DNA of 64,000 bases from Caldicoprobacter guelmensis (GTDB lineage Bacteria; Bacillota; Clostridia; Caldicoprobacterales; Caldicoprobacteraceae). Positions 1 through 7,539 of the stretch are shown one piece after another. Below the pieces are notes generated by a model that did not search any database, was not told where the DNA came from, and worked only from the letters and a program-made list of their open reading frames with translations. The translations under genes and the position numbers were made by a program. Numbering within the stretch: the first letter of the stretch is position 1; every line of letters starts with the position of its first letter. The DNA lies in contig NZ_JAFBDW010000001.1 of assembly GCF_016908415.1 (NCBI RefSeq), forward strand, positions 186,001-250,000. The letters are read 5' to 3'.

Positions 1-443
1 TGGATGGTACCGACCCTGAGCTTGTGAGGAACATAATGGAGACTGAGCTTACCTTTATGGAGGAGCGGCACAGCCAGGGGCAGGCCGTATTTGAAACCAT
101 GGCTTCCCTGGCACCGGCGTTTGGAATGATTGGAACGCTTATCGGCCTTATAAACATGCTTAAGAAGTTGGATGACCCCTCTTCGGTGGGACCCAATATG
201 GCAGTGGCGCTGGTTACCACGTTTTATGGTTCCATACTGGCAAATTTGTTTTTTACTCCCATGGCCAATAAGCTTAAGCACAGGAGCGCCCAGGAAATGC
301 TTTACAAGGAGATCATGCTGGAAGGCATACTTTCAATACAAGCTGGTGAAAATCCCAGGATTATCGAAGAGAAGCTTAAAGCGTTTTTATCGCCACAGGA
401 AAGAGAGGCTTTACACCACAATTCAACCGCAGGTGAGGAATGA
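1..443 (+). CDS. motA: Flagellar motor stator protein MotA (5' truncated by window edge)
   Basis: This is the C-terminal part of MotA, the stator subunit that with MotB forms the proton channel driving flagellar rotation. The frame is open from base 3, so the start lies outside the window and the GTG at 24 is internal. About 147 residues are visible. They hold the last two membrane segments: one with the conserved APAFGMIGT stretch containing the channel proline, and one ending in FFTPMANK with the second conserved proline. A cytoplasmic tail follows, ending in AGEE. The TGA stop abuts the ATG of motB with no gap, the usual coupled motAB arrangement. PomA/MotP-type sodium stators look alike at this level, so the coupling ion is not settled. 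Confidence 0.93.
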   Translation, partial: DGTDPELVRNIMETELTFMEERHSQGQAVFETMASLAPAFGMIGTLIGLINMLKKLDDPSSVGPNMAVALVTTFYGSILANLFFTPMANKLKHRSAQEMLYKEIMLEGILSIQAGENPRIIEEKLKAFLSPQEREALHHNSTAGEE

Positions 444-1238
444 ATGAAGAGACGACGGAAAAGAGAAAAATCGGGTGGCATCGCTGAGTGGTTTGTAACA
501 TATTCGGACATGGTGACGCTTCTTCTCACCTTTTTTGTGATGTTGTACTCCTTTTCGGTGATAGACGCACAAAAGTGGGAAGCATTGGTGGAATCGCTGA
601 GGGGAAGTATAGGCATTCTGCAAGGCGGTACCAGCATTGGCGATACACCTAGGATGCGCAAGGAAGGCCCTTCCTCTGTTAATTTAAATGAGCTGATCGG
701 GAATAAGGCGAAGCAGGACAAGCAAGGCGAGAAAAGTACTGGGCAGGTCGATCCCTTTTTAAAGCTTTACGAGCAGATGAGCCAGTACATAGTGCAAAAT
801 GAAATTCCAGCACAGCTTGAGCTTTCGCCAACGCAAACCGAGATTCTCATTCGCTTCAAGGATTATGTGCTGTTTGACGTGGGCAAGGCTGAACTTAAGC
901 CCGAGGCCAAGGAGATACTGGACAGGATCGCAAAGATATTGCTCAATTACATTGACCAAATAGACAGGGTACGCGTTGAAGGCCACACAGACACTCAGCC
1001 AATAAACACCATATTTTATCCTACAAACTGGGAGCTTTCGGCCGACAGGGCCATAAAAGTGGTAAGGTATTTTCAGGAAAAGCATGGTTTTCCCGGCAAC
1101 AAGCTTTCGGGCGAGGGCTATGGAGAGTATTATCCCATAGCCTCCAATGCAACCGAAGAAGGGCGGGCAAAAAACAGGCGGGTGGATGTACAAATTGTAA
1201 AAGCCATCAACGCAGAAAAGGTACAAACTATAGAGTGA
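444..1238 (+). CDS. motB: Flagellar motor stator protein MotB
   Basis: MotB anchors the stator to peptidoglycan and carries the ion-binding aspartate. The 264-residue protein has a basic cytoplasmic N terminus, one membrane segment at about residues 16-40 and an OmpA-like peptidoglycan-binding domain at about residues 125-258. The segment contains YSDMVTLLLTFFVM, in which Asp22 is the expected ion-carrying residue. The OmpA domain shows VEGHTDTQP, NWELSADRA and GRAKNRRVDV. The start follows the motA stop directly, implying translational coupling. Length and layout are standard for the family. Confidence 0.96.
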   Translation: MKRRRKREKSGGIAEWFVTYSDMVTLLLTFFVMLYSFSVIDAQKWEALVESLRGSIGILQGGTSIGDTPRMRKEGPSSVNLNELIGNKAKQDKQGEKSTGQVDPFLKLYEQMSQYIVQNEIPAQLELSPTQTEILIRFKDYVLFDVGKAELKPEAKEILDRIAKILLNYIDQIDRVRVEGHTDTQPINTIFYPTNWELSADRAIKVVRYFQEKHGFPGNKLSGEGYGEYYPIASNATEEGRAKNRRVDVQIVKAINAEKVQTIE

Positions 1239-1250
1239 AGGGGTTAAGTG

Positions 1251-1703
1251 GTGCTTATGAATACGAGGAAATTGCTAGCAATCATCGTGCCGCTTTTCGT
1301 GATCGTCTTTATAGGAATGGGCGTTATACTGTATTTGCAATTACGTCCAGCAGGCCAAGTTGAAGGTCCTCAAAAAAATGACAATAGAGATGAGGTAAAG
1401 AAGGAAGTCTTTGTGTTTCATGATAAAGACCCGTTTATCACCAATTTGAAAGACAGCGATTCTTATTTAAAGGCGGATATATCCATAGAGGTGGGAACCC
1501 AAAAAGATGTGGAAGTGTTAAACAAAAATTTACACAGGGTGAGAGACAGGATCATCGCGATACTGCGTGATGTTTCAGAAGACGACATGAAGCGCAGCGA
1601 TATCCAGGAAGTTTTAAAAAATCGAATAAAGCAGGATTTACAAGAAAGCCTCAAGATTGACACAATCATTGGCGTATATTTTAACGAGTTTGTCATGCAG
1701 TAA
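1251..1703 (+). CDS. fliL: Flagellar basal body-associated protein FliL
   Basis: FliL is a single-pass inner-membrane protein that associates with the stator and basal body and supports torque and swarming. The product is about 150 residues, with one hydrophobic segment at residues 10-28 and a periplasmic domain. That domain holds the family-typical stretch with FITNLKDSDSYLKADISIEV and a C terminus ending in GVYFNEFVMQ. Candidate starts in frame are GTG 1248, GTG 1251 and ATG 1257. The GAAGGGG at about 1237-1243 places GTG 1251 at the best distance. It lies between motB and fliM, the normal position in Firmicute flagellar operons. Confidence 0.9.
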   Translation: MLMNTRKLLAIIVPLFVIVFIGMGVILYLQLRPAGQVEGPQKNDNRDEVKKEVFVFHDKDPFITNLKDSDSYLKADISIEVGTQKDVEVLNKNLHRVRDRIIAILRDVSEDDMKRSDIQEVLKNRIKQDLQESLKIDTIIGVYFNEFVMQ

Positions 1704-1722
1704 AGGGTAAGGGAGGTACGGT

Positions 1723-2718
1723 TTGGTGGCTGAAGTACTGTCACAGCGCGAGATAGACGAGCTCCTGGCAGCCTTTATGGCAGGAGAGGTGAACATAAAC
1801 GAAATAAAAGAGGAAGCGCCCACAAAAAAGGTAAGCGTGTACGACTTTAGGCGTCCCAAAAAGTTTGCTAAAGACCAGCTTCGTACTTTGCAGATCATCC
1901 ACGAGAATTTTGCGCGGCTTATGGGGTCTTATTTCTCAGCAATCTTGCGCACGTACTGCCAGATAGATTTAGTATCAGTGGAGCCGCAGACATACGGCGA
2001 GTTTATCAATTCACTCCCTGACCCTGTTGTCCTGGGAATCATCGATTTCAGGCCGCTGAAGGGCTCTATAATACTGGAATTTTCACCCAATGTTGTGTAT
2101 GCTATAATTGATCGCATGCTAGGTGGACTTGGGGTAGCTCCTGAAAAGGTGAGGGATTTTACAGAGATTGAGATTGTACTCATCGAAAGGACAATGAGGC
2201 AGCTTTTGCCCATAATGAATAACTCATGGTCTAATATTGTCAATGCTGAATTTGTGCTGGAGCATATAGAGACCAATGCACAGTTCGCACAGCTGATTTC
2301 GCCCAACGAACCCATAGCCATAGTCACCCTTGATGCCCATATTGGAGAGGTAGAAGGGATGATGAACATATGCATCCCTTATCTGGTGATTGAACCCATT
2401 ATACAGCAGTTAAGCTCCAAGCACTGGCTTTCCACAAAGCTCACAGGAGAAAGCGAGCATAAATACCATCAACTGTTGGCTTCGCAGATAGAGAATACTC
2501 CAGTTGAGGTAAAGGCGGTGCTGGGAGAGGCCAGCATTACCATAAGAGACCTCCTAGACCTTCAGAAAGGGGATGTGATCAAGCTGGACAAAAAAGTTGA
2601 TGAGGATGTCGATGTCTATATTGGCGGTGTCAAAAAATTTTGCGGGGTTGTAGGCTTGAGGAAGAACTACCTTGCTGTCCAGGTCACCAGTATATGTGAA
2701 GAAGGAGGAAAGGATTGA
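1723..2718 (+). CDS. fliM: Flagellar motor switch protein FliM
   Basis: FliM is the middle part of the C-ring switch complex and the main target of CheY-P. The 331-residue protein begins with the short CheY-binding peptide LSQREIDELL. It continues with the CheC-like middle domain from about residue 45 to 230, and ends in a SpoA/FliN-type domain containing VKAVLGEASITIRDLLDLQ and GDVIKLD. The start is TTG 1723, six bases after GGGAGG at 1711-1716; GTG 1726 is also possible. It is followed three bases later by fliY, whose N terminus carries the same LSQEEIDALL signature. Confidence 0.96.
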   Translation: MVAEVLSQREIDELLAAFMAGEVNINEIKEEAPTKKVSVYDFRRPKKFAKDQLRTLQIIHENFARLMGSYFSAILRTYCQIDLVSVEPQTYGEFINSLPDPVVLGIIDFRPLKGSIILEFSPNVVYAIIDRMLGGLGVAPEKVRDFTEIEIVLIERTMRQLLPIMNNSWSNIVNAEFVLEHIETNAQFAQLISPNEPIAIVTLDAHIGEVEGMMNICIPYLVIEPIIQQLSSKHWLSTKLTGESEHKYHQLLASQIENTPVEVKAVLGEASITIRDLLDLQKGDVIKLDKKVDEDVDVYIGGVKKFCGVVGLRKNYLAVQVTSICEEGGKD

Positions 2719-2721
2719 ACC

Positions 2722-3828
2722 ATGGATATGAACGACATGCTGTCTCAGGAAGAAATAGATGCCCTGCTGAGAGATCAAGCTATCATGATGCAGCCTTCAC
2801 AGCAACTTACTCCGGAGGAGATCGATGCCTTGGGGGAAATAGGCAACATAAGCATGGGTACAGCCGCAACCACCCTCTCAACCTTGATTGGCAAGAAGGT
2901 GGTGATCACCACCCCTGAAGTGACTATAACTACCATCAAGGAGCTGGCAAAGCAGTATCCCATTCCCTTTATAGCTGCGGAGGTGCAGTACACTGAAGGG
3001 CTTGAGGGAACCAATATCCTGATCATGCAGGAGAGGGATGTTAAAATCATCACTGACCTTATGATGGGTGGAGACGGTACTAATATTGGCGGTGAAATCT
3101 CAGAGCTACACTTGAGCGCCATGGGTGAAGTGATGAATCAGATGATGGGCTCTGCATGTACATCGCTGTCTACCATGTTCAACAAAAGCATTTTGATATC
3201 GCCCCCCAACACATTCGTCATGGACCTTTCGACAGATTTTCCTTATACCCTTTTTAAATCCGATGAGCCCATAGTTCGAATCAACTTTAAAATGGTGGTG
3301 GAGGGGCTTATTGACAGCTACATAATGCAGCTGCTACCCATTGATTTTGCAAAGGAACTGTTGAGCAACCTGCTTGGAGGATACGACCAGCAGACAGCCC
3401 AGCAGCAATCAAGTGCTGCTCCTCTGCATAATGAGCTATCACAATCCCCGCAAGGTCCTAGCAGTGTGCAGAAGCAAGACGATTCTCATGAGGCCGCCAA
3501 GGCCAAGCCTATAAATGTGCAGCCTGTTATGTTTCAACCTCTGGAAGAAAAACCGATAAGCGATGGTAAGGGCAACCTTGACCTTATACTGGACGTGCCT
3601 TTGCAGGTATCGGTGGAACTAGGCAGGACACGCAAGCTCATAAAGGAGATCCTTGAGCTTACCACCGGTTCTGTGATAGAGCTGGACAGAATGGCCGGTG
3701 AACCGGTAGATGTCTTGGTAAATGGTAAGGTGATTGCCAAGGGCGAGGTGGTGGTGATCGACGACAGCTTTGGCGTAAGAATCACCGATATAATAAGCCC
3801 TTCAAAAAGGATATCAAGCCTTAAATAG
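2722..3828 (+). CDS. fliY: Flagellar motor switch phosphatase FliY
   Basis: FliY replaces FliN in Bacillus- and Clostridium-type motors: it is a C-ring component and also dephosphorylates CheY-P. The 368 residues comprise an N-terminal CheY-binding-like peptide (MLSQEEIDALL), a CheC-like phosphatase domain at about 30-210, a Gln/Ser/Pro-rich linker at about 220-275 and a C-terminal SpoA/FliN domain. Both phosphatase sites fit the D/S-x3-E-x2-N-x22-P pattern: DALGEIGN with its proline in VVITTP, and SAMGEVMN with its proline in ILISPP. Two intact sites suggest active phosphatase, unlike CheC in this window, which has one altered site. Confidence 0.96.
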   Translation: MDMNDMLSQEEIDALLRDQAIMMQPSQQLTPEEIDALGEIGNISMGTAATTLSTLIGKKVVITTPEVTITTIKELAKQYPIPFIAAEVQYTEGLEGTNILIMQERDVKIITDLMMGGDGTNIGGEISELHLSAMGEVMNQMMGSACTSLSTMFNKSILISPPNTFVMDLSTDFPYTLFKSDEPIVRINFKMVVEGLIDSYIMQLLPIDFAKELLSNLLGGYDQQTAQQQSSAAPLHNELSQSPQGPSSVQKQDDSHEAAKAKPINVQPVMFQPLEEKPISDGKGNLDLILDVPLQVSVELGRTRKLIKEILELTTGSVIELDRMAGEPVDVLVNGKVIAKGEVVVIDDSFGVRITDIISPSKRISSLK

Positions 3829-3874
3829 ACTTTAAAATTATGATAGCATTCATACCAAGAAAAGGAGGATGGCC

Positions 3875-4237
3875 ATGGGAAAAAGAATTTTGTTGGTGGA
3901 TGATGCCGCATTCATGCGCATGATGCTCAAGGACATATTGACCAAAAACGGCTACGAGATAGCCGGTGAAGCCGAAAACGGTTTGAAGGCTGTGGAAAAG
4001 TATAAGGAGCTTCAGCCCGACCTGGTTATAATGGATATTACCATGCCTGAGATGGATGGCATACAGGCAGTGAGGGAGATCAAAAAGATAAATCCTGATG
4101 CTAAAATTGTAATGTGTTCTGCCATGGGGCAACAGGCCATGGTGATCGAATCCATACAGGCAGGGGCGCGGGATTTTGTGGTCAAGCCCTTTCAAGCTGA
4201 TAGGGTAATCGAAGCCGTTAAAAAGGTAATAGGATGA
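3875..4237 (+). CDS. cheY: Chemotaxis response regulator CheY
   Basis: CheY is a single receiver-domain protein that, once phosphorylated by CheA, binds the FliM/FliY switch. The 120 residues show the acidic pair Asp9-Asp10 (LLVDDAAF), the phosphoacceptor Asp54 (VIMDITMPEMDG), a switch Ser in MCSAMG and the conserved Lys in VVKPF. An in-frame ATG at 3869 directly abuts AGGAGG, leaving no spacing. ATG 3875 lies six bases from the AGGAGG at 3863-3868 and is the better start. The stop overlaps the fliO start by four bases. It sits between fliY and fliO as in Bacillus. Confidence 0.96.
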   Translation: MGKRILLVDDAAFMRMMLKDILTKNGYEIAGEAENGLKAVEKYKELQPDLVIMDITMPEMDGIQAVREIKKINPDAKIVMCSAMGQQAMVIESIQAGARDFVVKPFQADRVIEAVKKVIG

Positions 4238-4596
4238 GCGATGCGATGCAAGAGGTATTTCATGCTATAGGAATTTTAATATCATTTATAGCAGTATTGG
4301 CTTTGGCATATCTGGTTACCCGGTTGATGGGGGCCAAGTTTGCTGGCTATACCACTGGGAGGTACATAAGGGTAATAGATCGAATCTTTTTGGGAAGGGA
4401 TAAGTGGGTGTGCATCATACAGGTAGGTAGTCAATATTACATAGTGGGGATTACGGGGCAAAATATGAAGCTTTTGGGGCAGATACCACAGGAAGGACTA
4501 ATACCTGTTCAGCCCCAAAGGGAAAGCGGTTCATTTGCTGGGTTGTTGGAGAACTGTTTGAGAAAGTTCAAGGGCGAGGCGAATAGGGATGAGTAA
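4234..4596 (+). CDS. fliO: Flagellar biosynthesis protein FliO
   Basis: FliO is a small membrane protein that helps assemble FliP rings in the flagellar type III export gate. The 120-residue product has one membrane segment at about residues 8-29. A basic, beta-rich cytoplasmic domain follows, containing IRVIDRIFLGRDKWVCIIQV and YYIVGITGQNMKLLGQI, the typical FliO pattern. It overlaps the cheY stop by four bases, and its own end overlaps fliP by eight, so translation is probably coupled through the three genes. The family is poorly conserved in sequence, so the assignment leans on this motif and on position. Confidence 0.9.
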   Translation: MSDAMQEVFHAIGILISFIAVLALAYLVTRLMGAKFAGYTTGRYIRVIDRIFLGRDKWVCIIQVGSQYYIVGITGQNMKLLGQIPQEGLIPVQPQRESGSFAGLLENCLRKFKGEANRDE

Positions 4597-5356
4597 AAGG
4601 CTGTTCACCATGGTGGCTGTAGGTGTTGCACTGATATCTCTTTCATCATTTGTATTTGTTCAGAAGGTTTTAGCACAGCCCACAATTCCCATTCCCCGCC
4701 TGGAAGTAAGCACCGCCCAGTCTCCCGAGGATGTGGTGGGCAGCCTAGAAATACTGGGCATTTTGACTGTACTGGCATTGGCACCCTCTATCCTTATAAT
4801 GATGACGGCTTTTACCCGGATAATAATTGTGCTGGCATTTGTCAGGAATGCTCTGGGTACGCAGCAGATGCCGCCCAACCAGGTTTTGATTGGATTGGCT
4901 CTTTTCTTAACTTTTTTTGTAATGGCTCCCATTGCTACCCAAGTCAACGAAAAGGCCGTTCAACCTTACCTCCATGGGAAGATAGACCAGCAAACTGCTG
5001 CCCACGAGGCCTTGAAGCCCATTCGTGAGTTCATGATGAAGCAGACCAGGGAAAAGGATTTGGCTTTGTTCCTGGAGCTTGCCGGGCGAGAGCAACCCGA
5101 AACTTATGATGATATACCTACCCATGTGCTCATACCCGCCTTTATAACCAGCGAGCTTAAGACGGCATTTCAAATAGGTTTTTTGATATACATACCCTTT
5201 ATCATAGTGGACATGGTGGTGGCCAGCACCCTTATGTCTATGGGTATGATGATGTTGCCTCCCGTCATGATTTCCCTGCCTCTCAAGATACTCCTGTTTG
5301 TAATGGTGGATGGGTGGGATCTGGTGATTAAAAACCTGCTGGCAGGGTTCAAGTAA
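4589..5356 (+). CDS. fliP: Flagellar type III export gate protein FliP
   Basis: FliP forms the pentameric core of the flagellar export gate with FliQ and FliR. The 255-residue protein has a likely cleavable signal peptide, with cleavage predicted after Ala29 in KVLAQP. It then has the paired hydrophobic regions and the signatures ILIMMTAFTRIIIVLAFVRN, GTQQMPPNQVLIGLALFLTF and FLIYIPFIIVDMVVASTLMS. Length and motif order are normal. The gene overlaps fliO and is followed 14 bases later by fliQ, the invariant fliPQR order. Confidence 0.98.
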   Translation: MSKRLFTMVAVGVALISLSSFVFVQKVLAQPTIPIPRLEVSTAQSPEDVVGSLEILGILTVLALAPSILIMMTAFTRIIIVLAFVRNALGTQQMPPNQVLIGLALFLTFFVMAPIATQVNEKAVQPYLHGKIDQQTAAHEALKPIREFMMKQTREKDLALFLELAGREQPETYDDIPTHVLIPAFITSELKTAFQIGFLIYIPFIIVDMVVASTLMSMGMMMLPPVMISLPLKILLFVMVDGWDLVIKNLLAGFK

Positions 5357-5370
5357 AGGAGGGGGAAGCG

Positions 5371-5643
5371 GTGAGCCAGAGGGAGATAATAACGTTGGCA
5401 CAGCAGGCTATATATACAGGTATACTGTTATCGGCACCCATGCTAGGGCTGGGCCTTATAGTGGGGCTTATTGTGGCCATATTCCAGGCTATTACTCAAA
5501 TAAACGAGCACACCCTGGTTTTTATTCCTAAGATTTTGGCGGTGGCTGTTGCGCTTATTGTATTTGGGCCATGGCTTTTAGAGACTATCGTTAATTTTAC
5601 GCTGAGGCTGTACAACAGCATAAATACTATAGTGGGATTGTGA
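5371..5643 (+). CDS. fliQ: Flagellar type III export gate protein FliQ
   Basis: FliQ is the small two-helix export gate subunit. The 90-residue product has two membrane segments, at about residues 16-40 and 52-76, and the family motif QAITQINEHTLVFIPKI between them. The start is GTG 5371, preceded by AAAGGAGGGGG at 5355-5365. It lies between fliP and fliR. Confidence 0.97.
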   Translation: MSQREIITLAQQAIYTGILLSAPMLGLGLIVGLIVAIFQAITQINEHTLVFIPKILAVAVALIVFGPWLLETIVNFTLRLYNSINTIVGL

Positions 5644-5650
5644 AAATAAA

Positions 5651-6442
5651 ATGATGGAGGCGCTTGTAAGGCTATTTTTGAACCTTGATACCGTGTTTTT
5701 GGTGCTGGCCAGGATATCCGGCATGTTCTTTATGTCACCAGTTTTTGGGAGGAAAAGTGTCCCTGCCATCTTTACGATAGGACTTATATTAGCGATGACG
5801 GGTATTGTAGCTGTTTATTTCCCTGTTTTTGGTCATTCGATAGACATGAGCTCATATGTGGAGATGGCCTTTTATGTTGTCAAAGAACTCTTGGTTGGCA
5901 TAATCATGGGTTACTTGGTATCATTGGCCTTTTCGGCCTTTTTGCTGGCAGGGCAGTTGATGGATACCCAGATAGGGTTTGGCGTCGTGCATGTGCTGGA
6001 CCCGCATACCAATATCCAAGTTCCCCTGGTAGGTAATTTTAACAACGTCATTGCCATGGTGTTGTTCTTTGCAATGGATGGACACCATACCCTTATCAGG
6101 CTGCTGTTGTACAGCTTTGAAGTTGTGCCCCCGGGTAAGGCTAAGCTGACGGGAGATATAGCTGTTGCCATGTTTAAGATGTTTGAAGAGTTTTTTGTGC
6201 TGGGGCTTAAGATGGCTGTGCCGGTTATGGCGGCAGCCTTGCTGGCTGAGGTGGTATTTGGCATACTGGTAAGGATAATACCGCAGATGAACATATTTGT
6301 AATTGGACTCCCTTTTAAAATACTAATAGGGTTACTTGTACTGCTCTTGACCGTACCTGTTCTAATAAGCATAATGGATGGCGCTTTTGTGTCCATGTTC
6401 AAGGGAATAAGGAACGTGATTCAATGGGTGGGTCTGCAATGA
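5651..6442 (+). CDS. fliR: Flagellar type III export gate protein FliR
   Basis: FliR completes the FliPQR export gate. The 263-residue, strongly hydrophobic protein starts with LARISGMFFMSPVFGRKSVP, which is typical of FliR. Further in it shows ELLVGIIMGYLVSLAFSAF and AGQLMDTQIGFG, and it has several membrane segments throughout. Tandem ATG codons at 5651 and 5654 could both start it. The end overlaps flhB. In some Firmicutes fliR and flhB are fused; here they are separate, overlapping genes. Confidence 0.97.
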   Translation: MMEALVRLFLNLDTVFLVLARISGMFFMSPVFGRKSVPAIFTIGLILAMTGIVAVYFPVFGHSIDMSSYVEMAFYVVKELLVGIIMGYLVSLAFSAFLLAGQLMDTQIGFGVVHVLDPHTNIQVPLVGNFNNVIAMVLFFAMDGHHTLIRLLLYSFEVVPPGKAKLTGDIAVAMFKMFEEFFVLGLKMAVPVMAAALLAEVVFGILVRIIPQMNIFVIGLPFKILIGLLVLLLTVPVLISIMDGAFVSMFKGIRNVIQWVGLQ

Positions 6443-7524
6443 TGTGCATAGACCTTCAGCTTTTTGCCGAGGAAAGGACCGAGAAAGCCACCCCTAAAAA
6501 GAGGAGGGAAGCCAGGCAAAGGGGGCAGATATTCAGAAGCGTTGAGCTAAACTCAGCTGCAGCTCTTATAATAGGACTGTTGGCTTTAAAGTTTGCATCG
6601 TCTTATATGATGAAAAGGCTGTGTCATGCATACGATCTCTATCTTCAGCCTGAAGTCGTTTACAATCAGCTTTATACATATAGTGGCGTTGTGGCTATGG
6701 CTAAAGATATATTGTACACCACAGCCCTAACCGTGTTGCCGGTGTGTGGACTTGTCATGTTGGCAGGGCTGGCCGTCAATTACTGGCAGGTGGGCTTCAT
6801 ATTTACCAGCAGGCCATTGATGCCTAGCTTGAACCGCATAAATCCGTTAGAAGGTTTGAAGAGAATATTCTCAAAGAGGACCTTGGTTGAACTTCTAAAA
6901 TCGCTGCTGAAACTTATGATAGTGGTCTTTATCTCTTACCGTGAGTTTATGACAGATATAGGCTCCTTAGCACAGCTGGCAGAATGGGATATAAAGAAAA
7001 GTTTCTTTGCTGTAGCCAATATGGCCTTTAATATAGGGATAAAGATAGCGGTTATGTTTATTATACTGGCTGTGTTTGATTATTTCTACCAGTGGTGGGA
7101 GTATGAAAAGAGCCTCAGGATGACCAAGCAGGAGCTGAAAGATGAATACAAAGAGGTGGAAGGGCATCCACTTATCCGTTCTCGGATAAGGGAGCGACAG
7201 AGGCAAATTGGGCTGCGCAGGATGATGCAGGAGATTCCTAAGGCCGATGTGGTGATAACCAACCCTGTCCATTTTGCAGTGGCTTTGCGCTATGACCCAA
7301 AGGAGCACGACGCCCCTGTGGTGGTGGCCAAGGGTCAGGATTATGTCGCATTGAAGATTAAGGAGATTGCCAAAAAGCACGGGGTGTATATAGTGGAGAA
7401 TAAGCCTTTGGCGCAGATGTTATACAAGTCCACTGAAATAGGGCAGGCAATCCCACCCGAGCTGTTTCGTGCAGTAGCAGAAGTCCTGGCTTTTGTGTAT
7501 ACCATGAAGGGGAAACGTATTTGA
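6439..7524 (+). CDS. flhB: Flagellar export switch protein FlhB
   Basis: FlhB controls the substrate-specificity switch from rod/hook to filament subunits. The N terminus LQLFAEERTEKATPKKRREA is typical, four membrane segments follow, and the cytoplasmic domain contains the self-cleavage motif NPVH in VVITNPVHFAVALRYDP. An upstream in-frame ATG exists at 6424. ATG 6439 or 6442, seven or more bases after GGTGGG and overlapping the fliR stop, fits the conserved protein start better. The sequence ends at MKGKRI and shows no defects. Confidence 0.97.
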   Translation: MMCIDLQLFAEERTEKATPKKRREARQRGQIFRSVELNSAAALIIGLLALKFASSYMMKRLCHAYDLYLQPEVVYNQLYTYSGVVAMAKDILYTTALTVLPVCGLVMLAGLAVNYWQVGFIFTSRPLMPSLNRINPLEGLKRIFSKRTLVELLKSLLKLMIVVFISYREFMTDIGSLAQLAEWDIKKSFFAVANMAFNIGIKIAVMFIILAVFDYFYQWWEYEKSLRMTKQELKDEYKEVEGHPLIRSRIRERQRQIGLRRMMQEIPKADVVITNPVHFAVALRYDPKEHDAPVVVAKGQDYVALKIKEIAKKHGVYIVENKPLAQMLYKSTEIGQAIPPELFRAVAEVLAFVYTMKGKRI

Positions 7525-7539
7525 AGGGGAGGTTTGGGC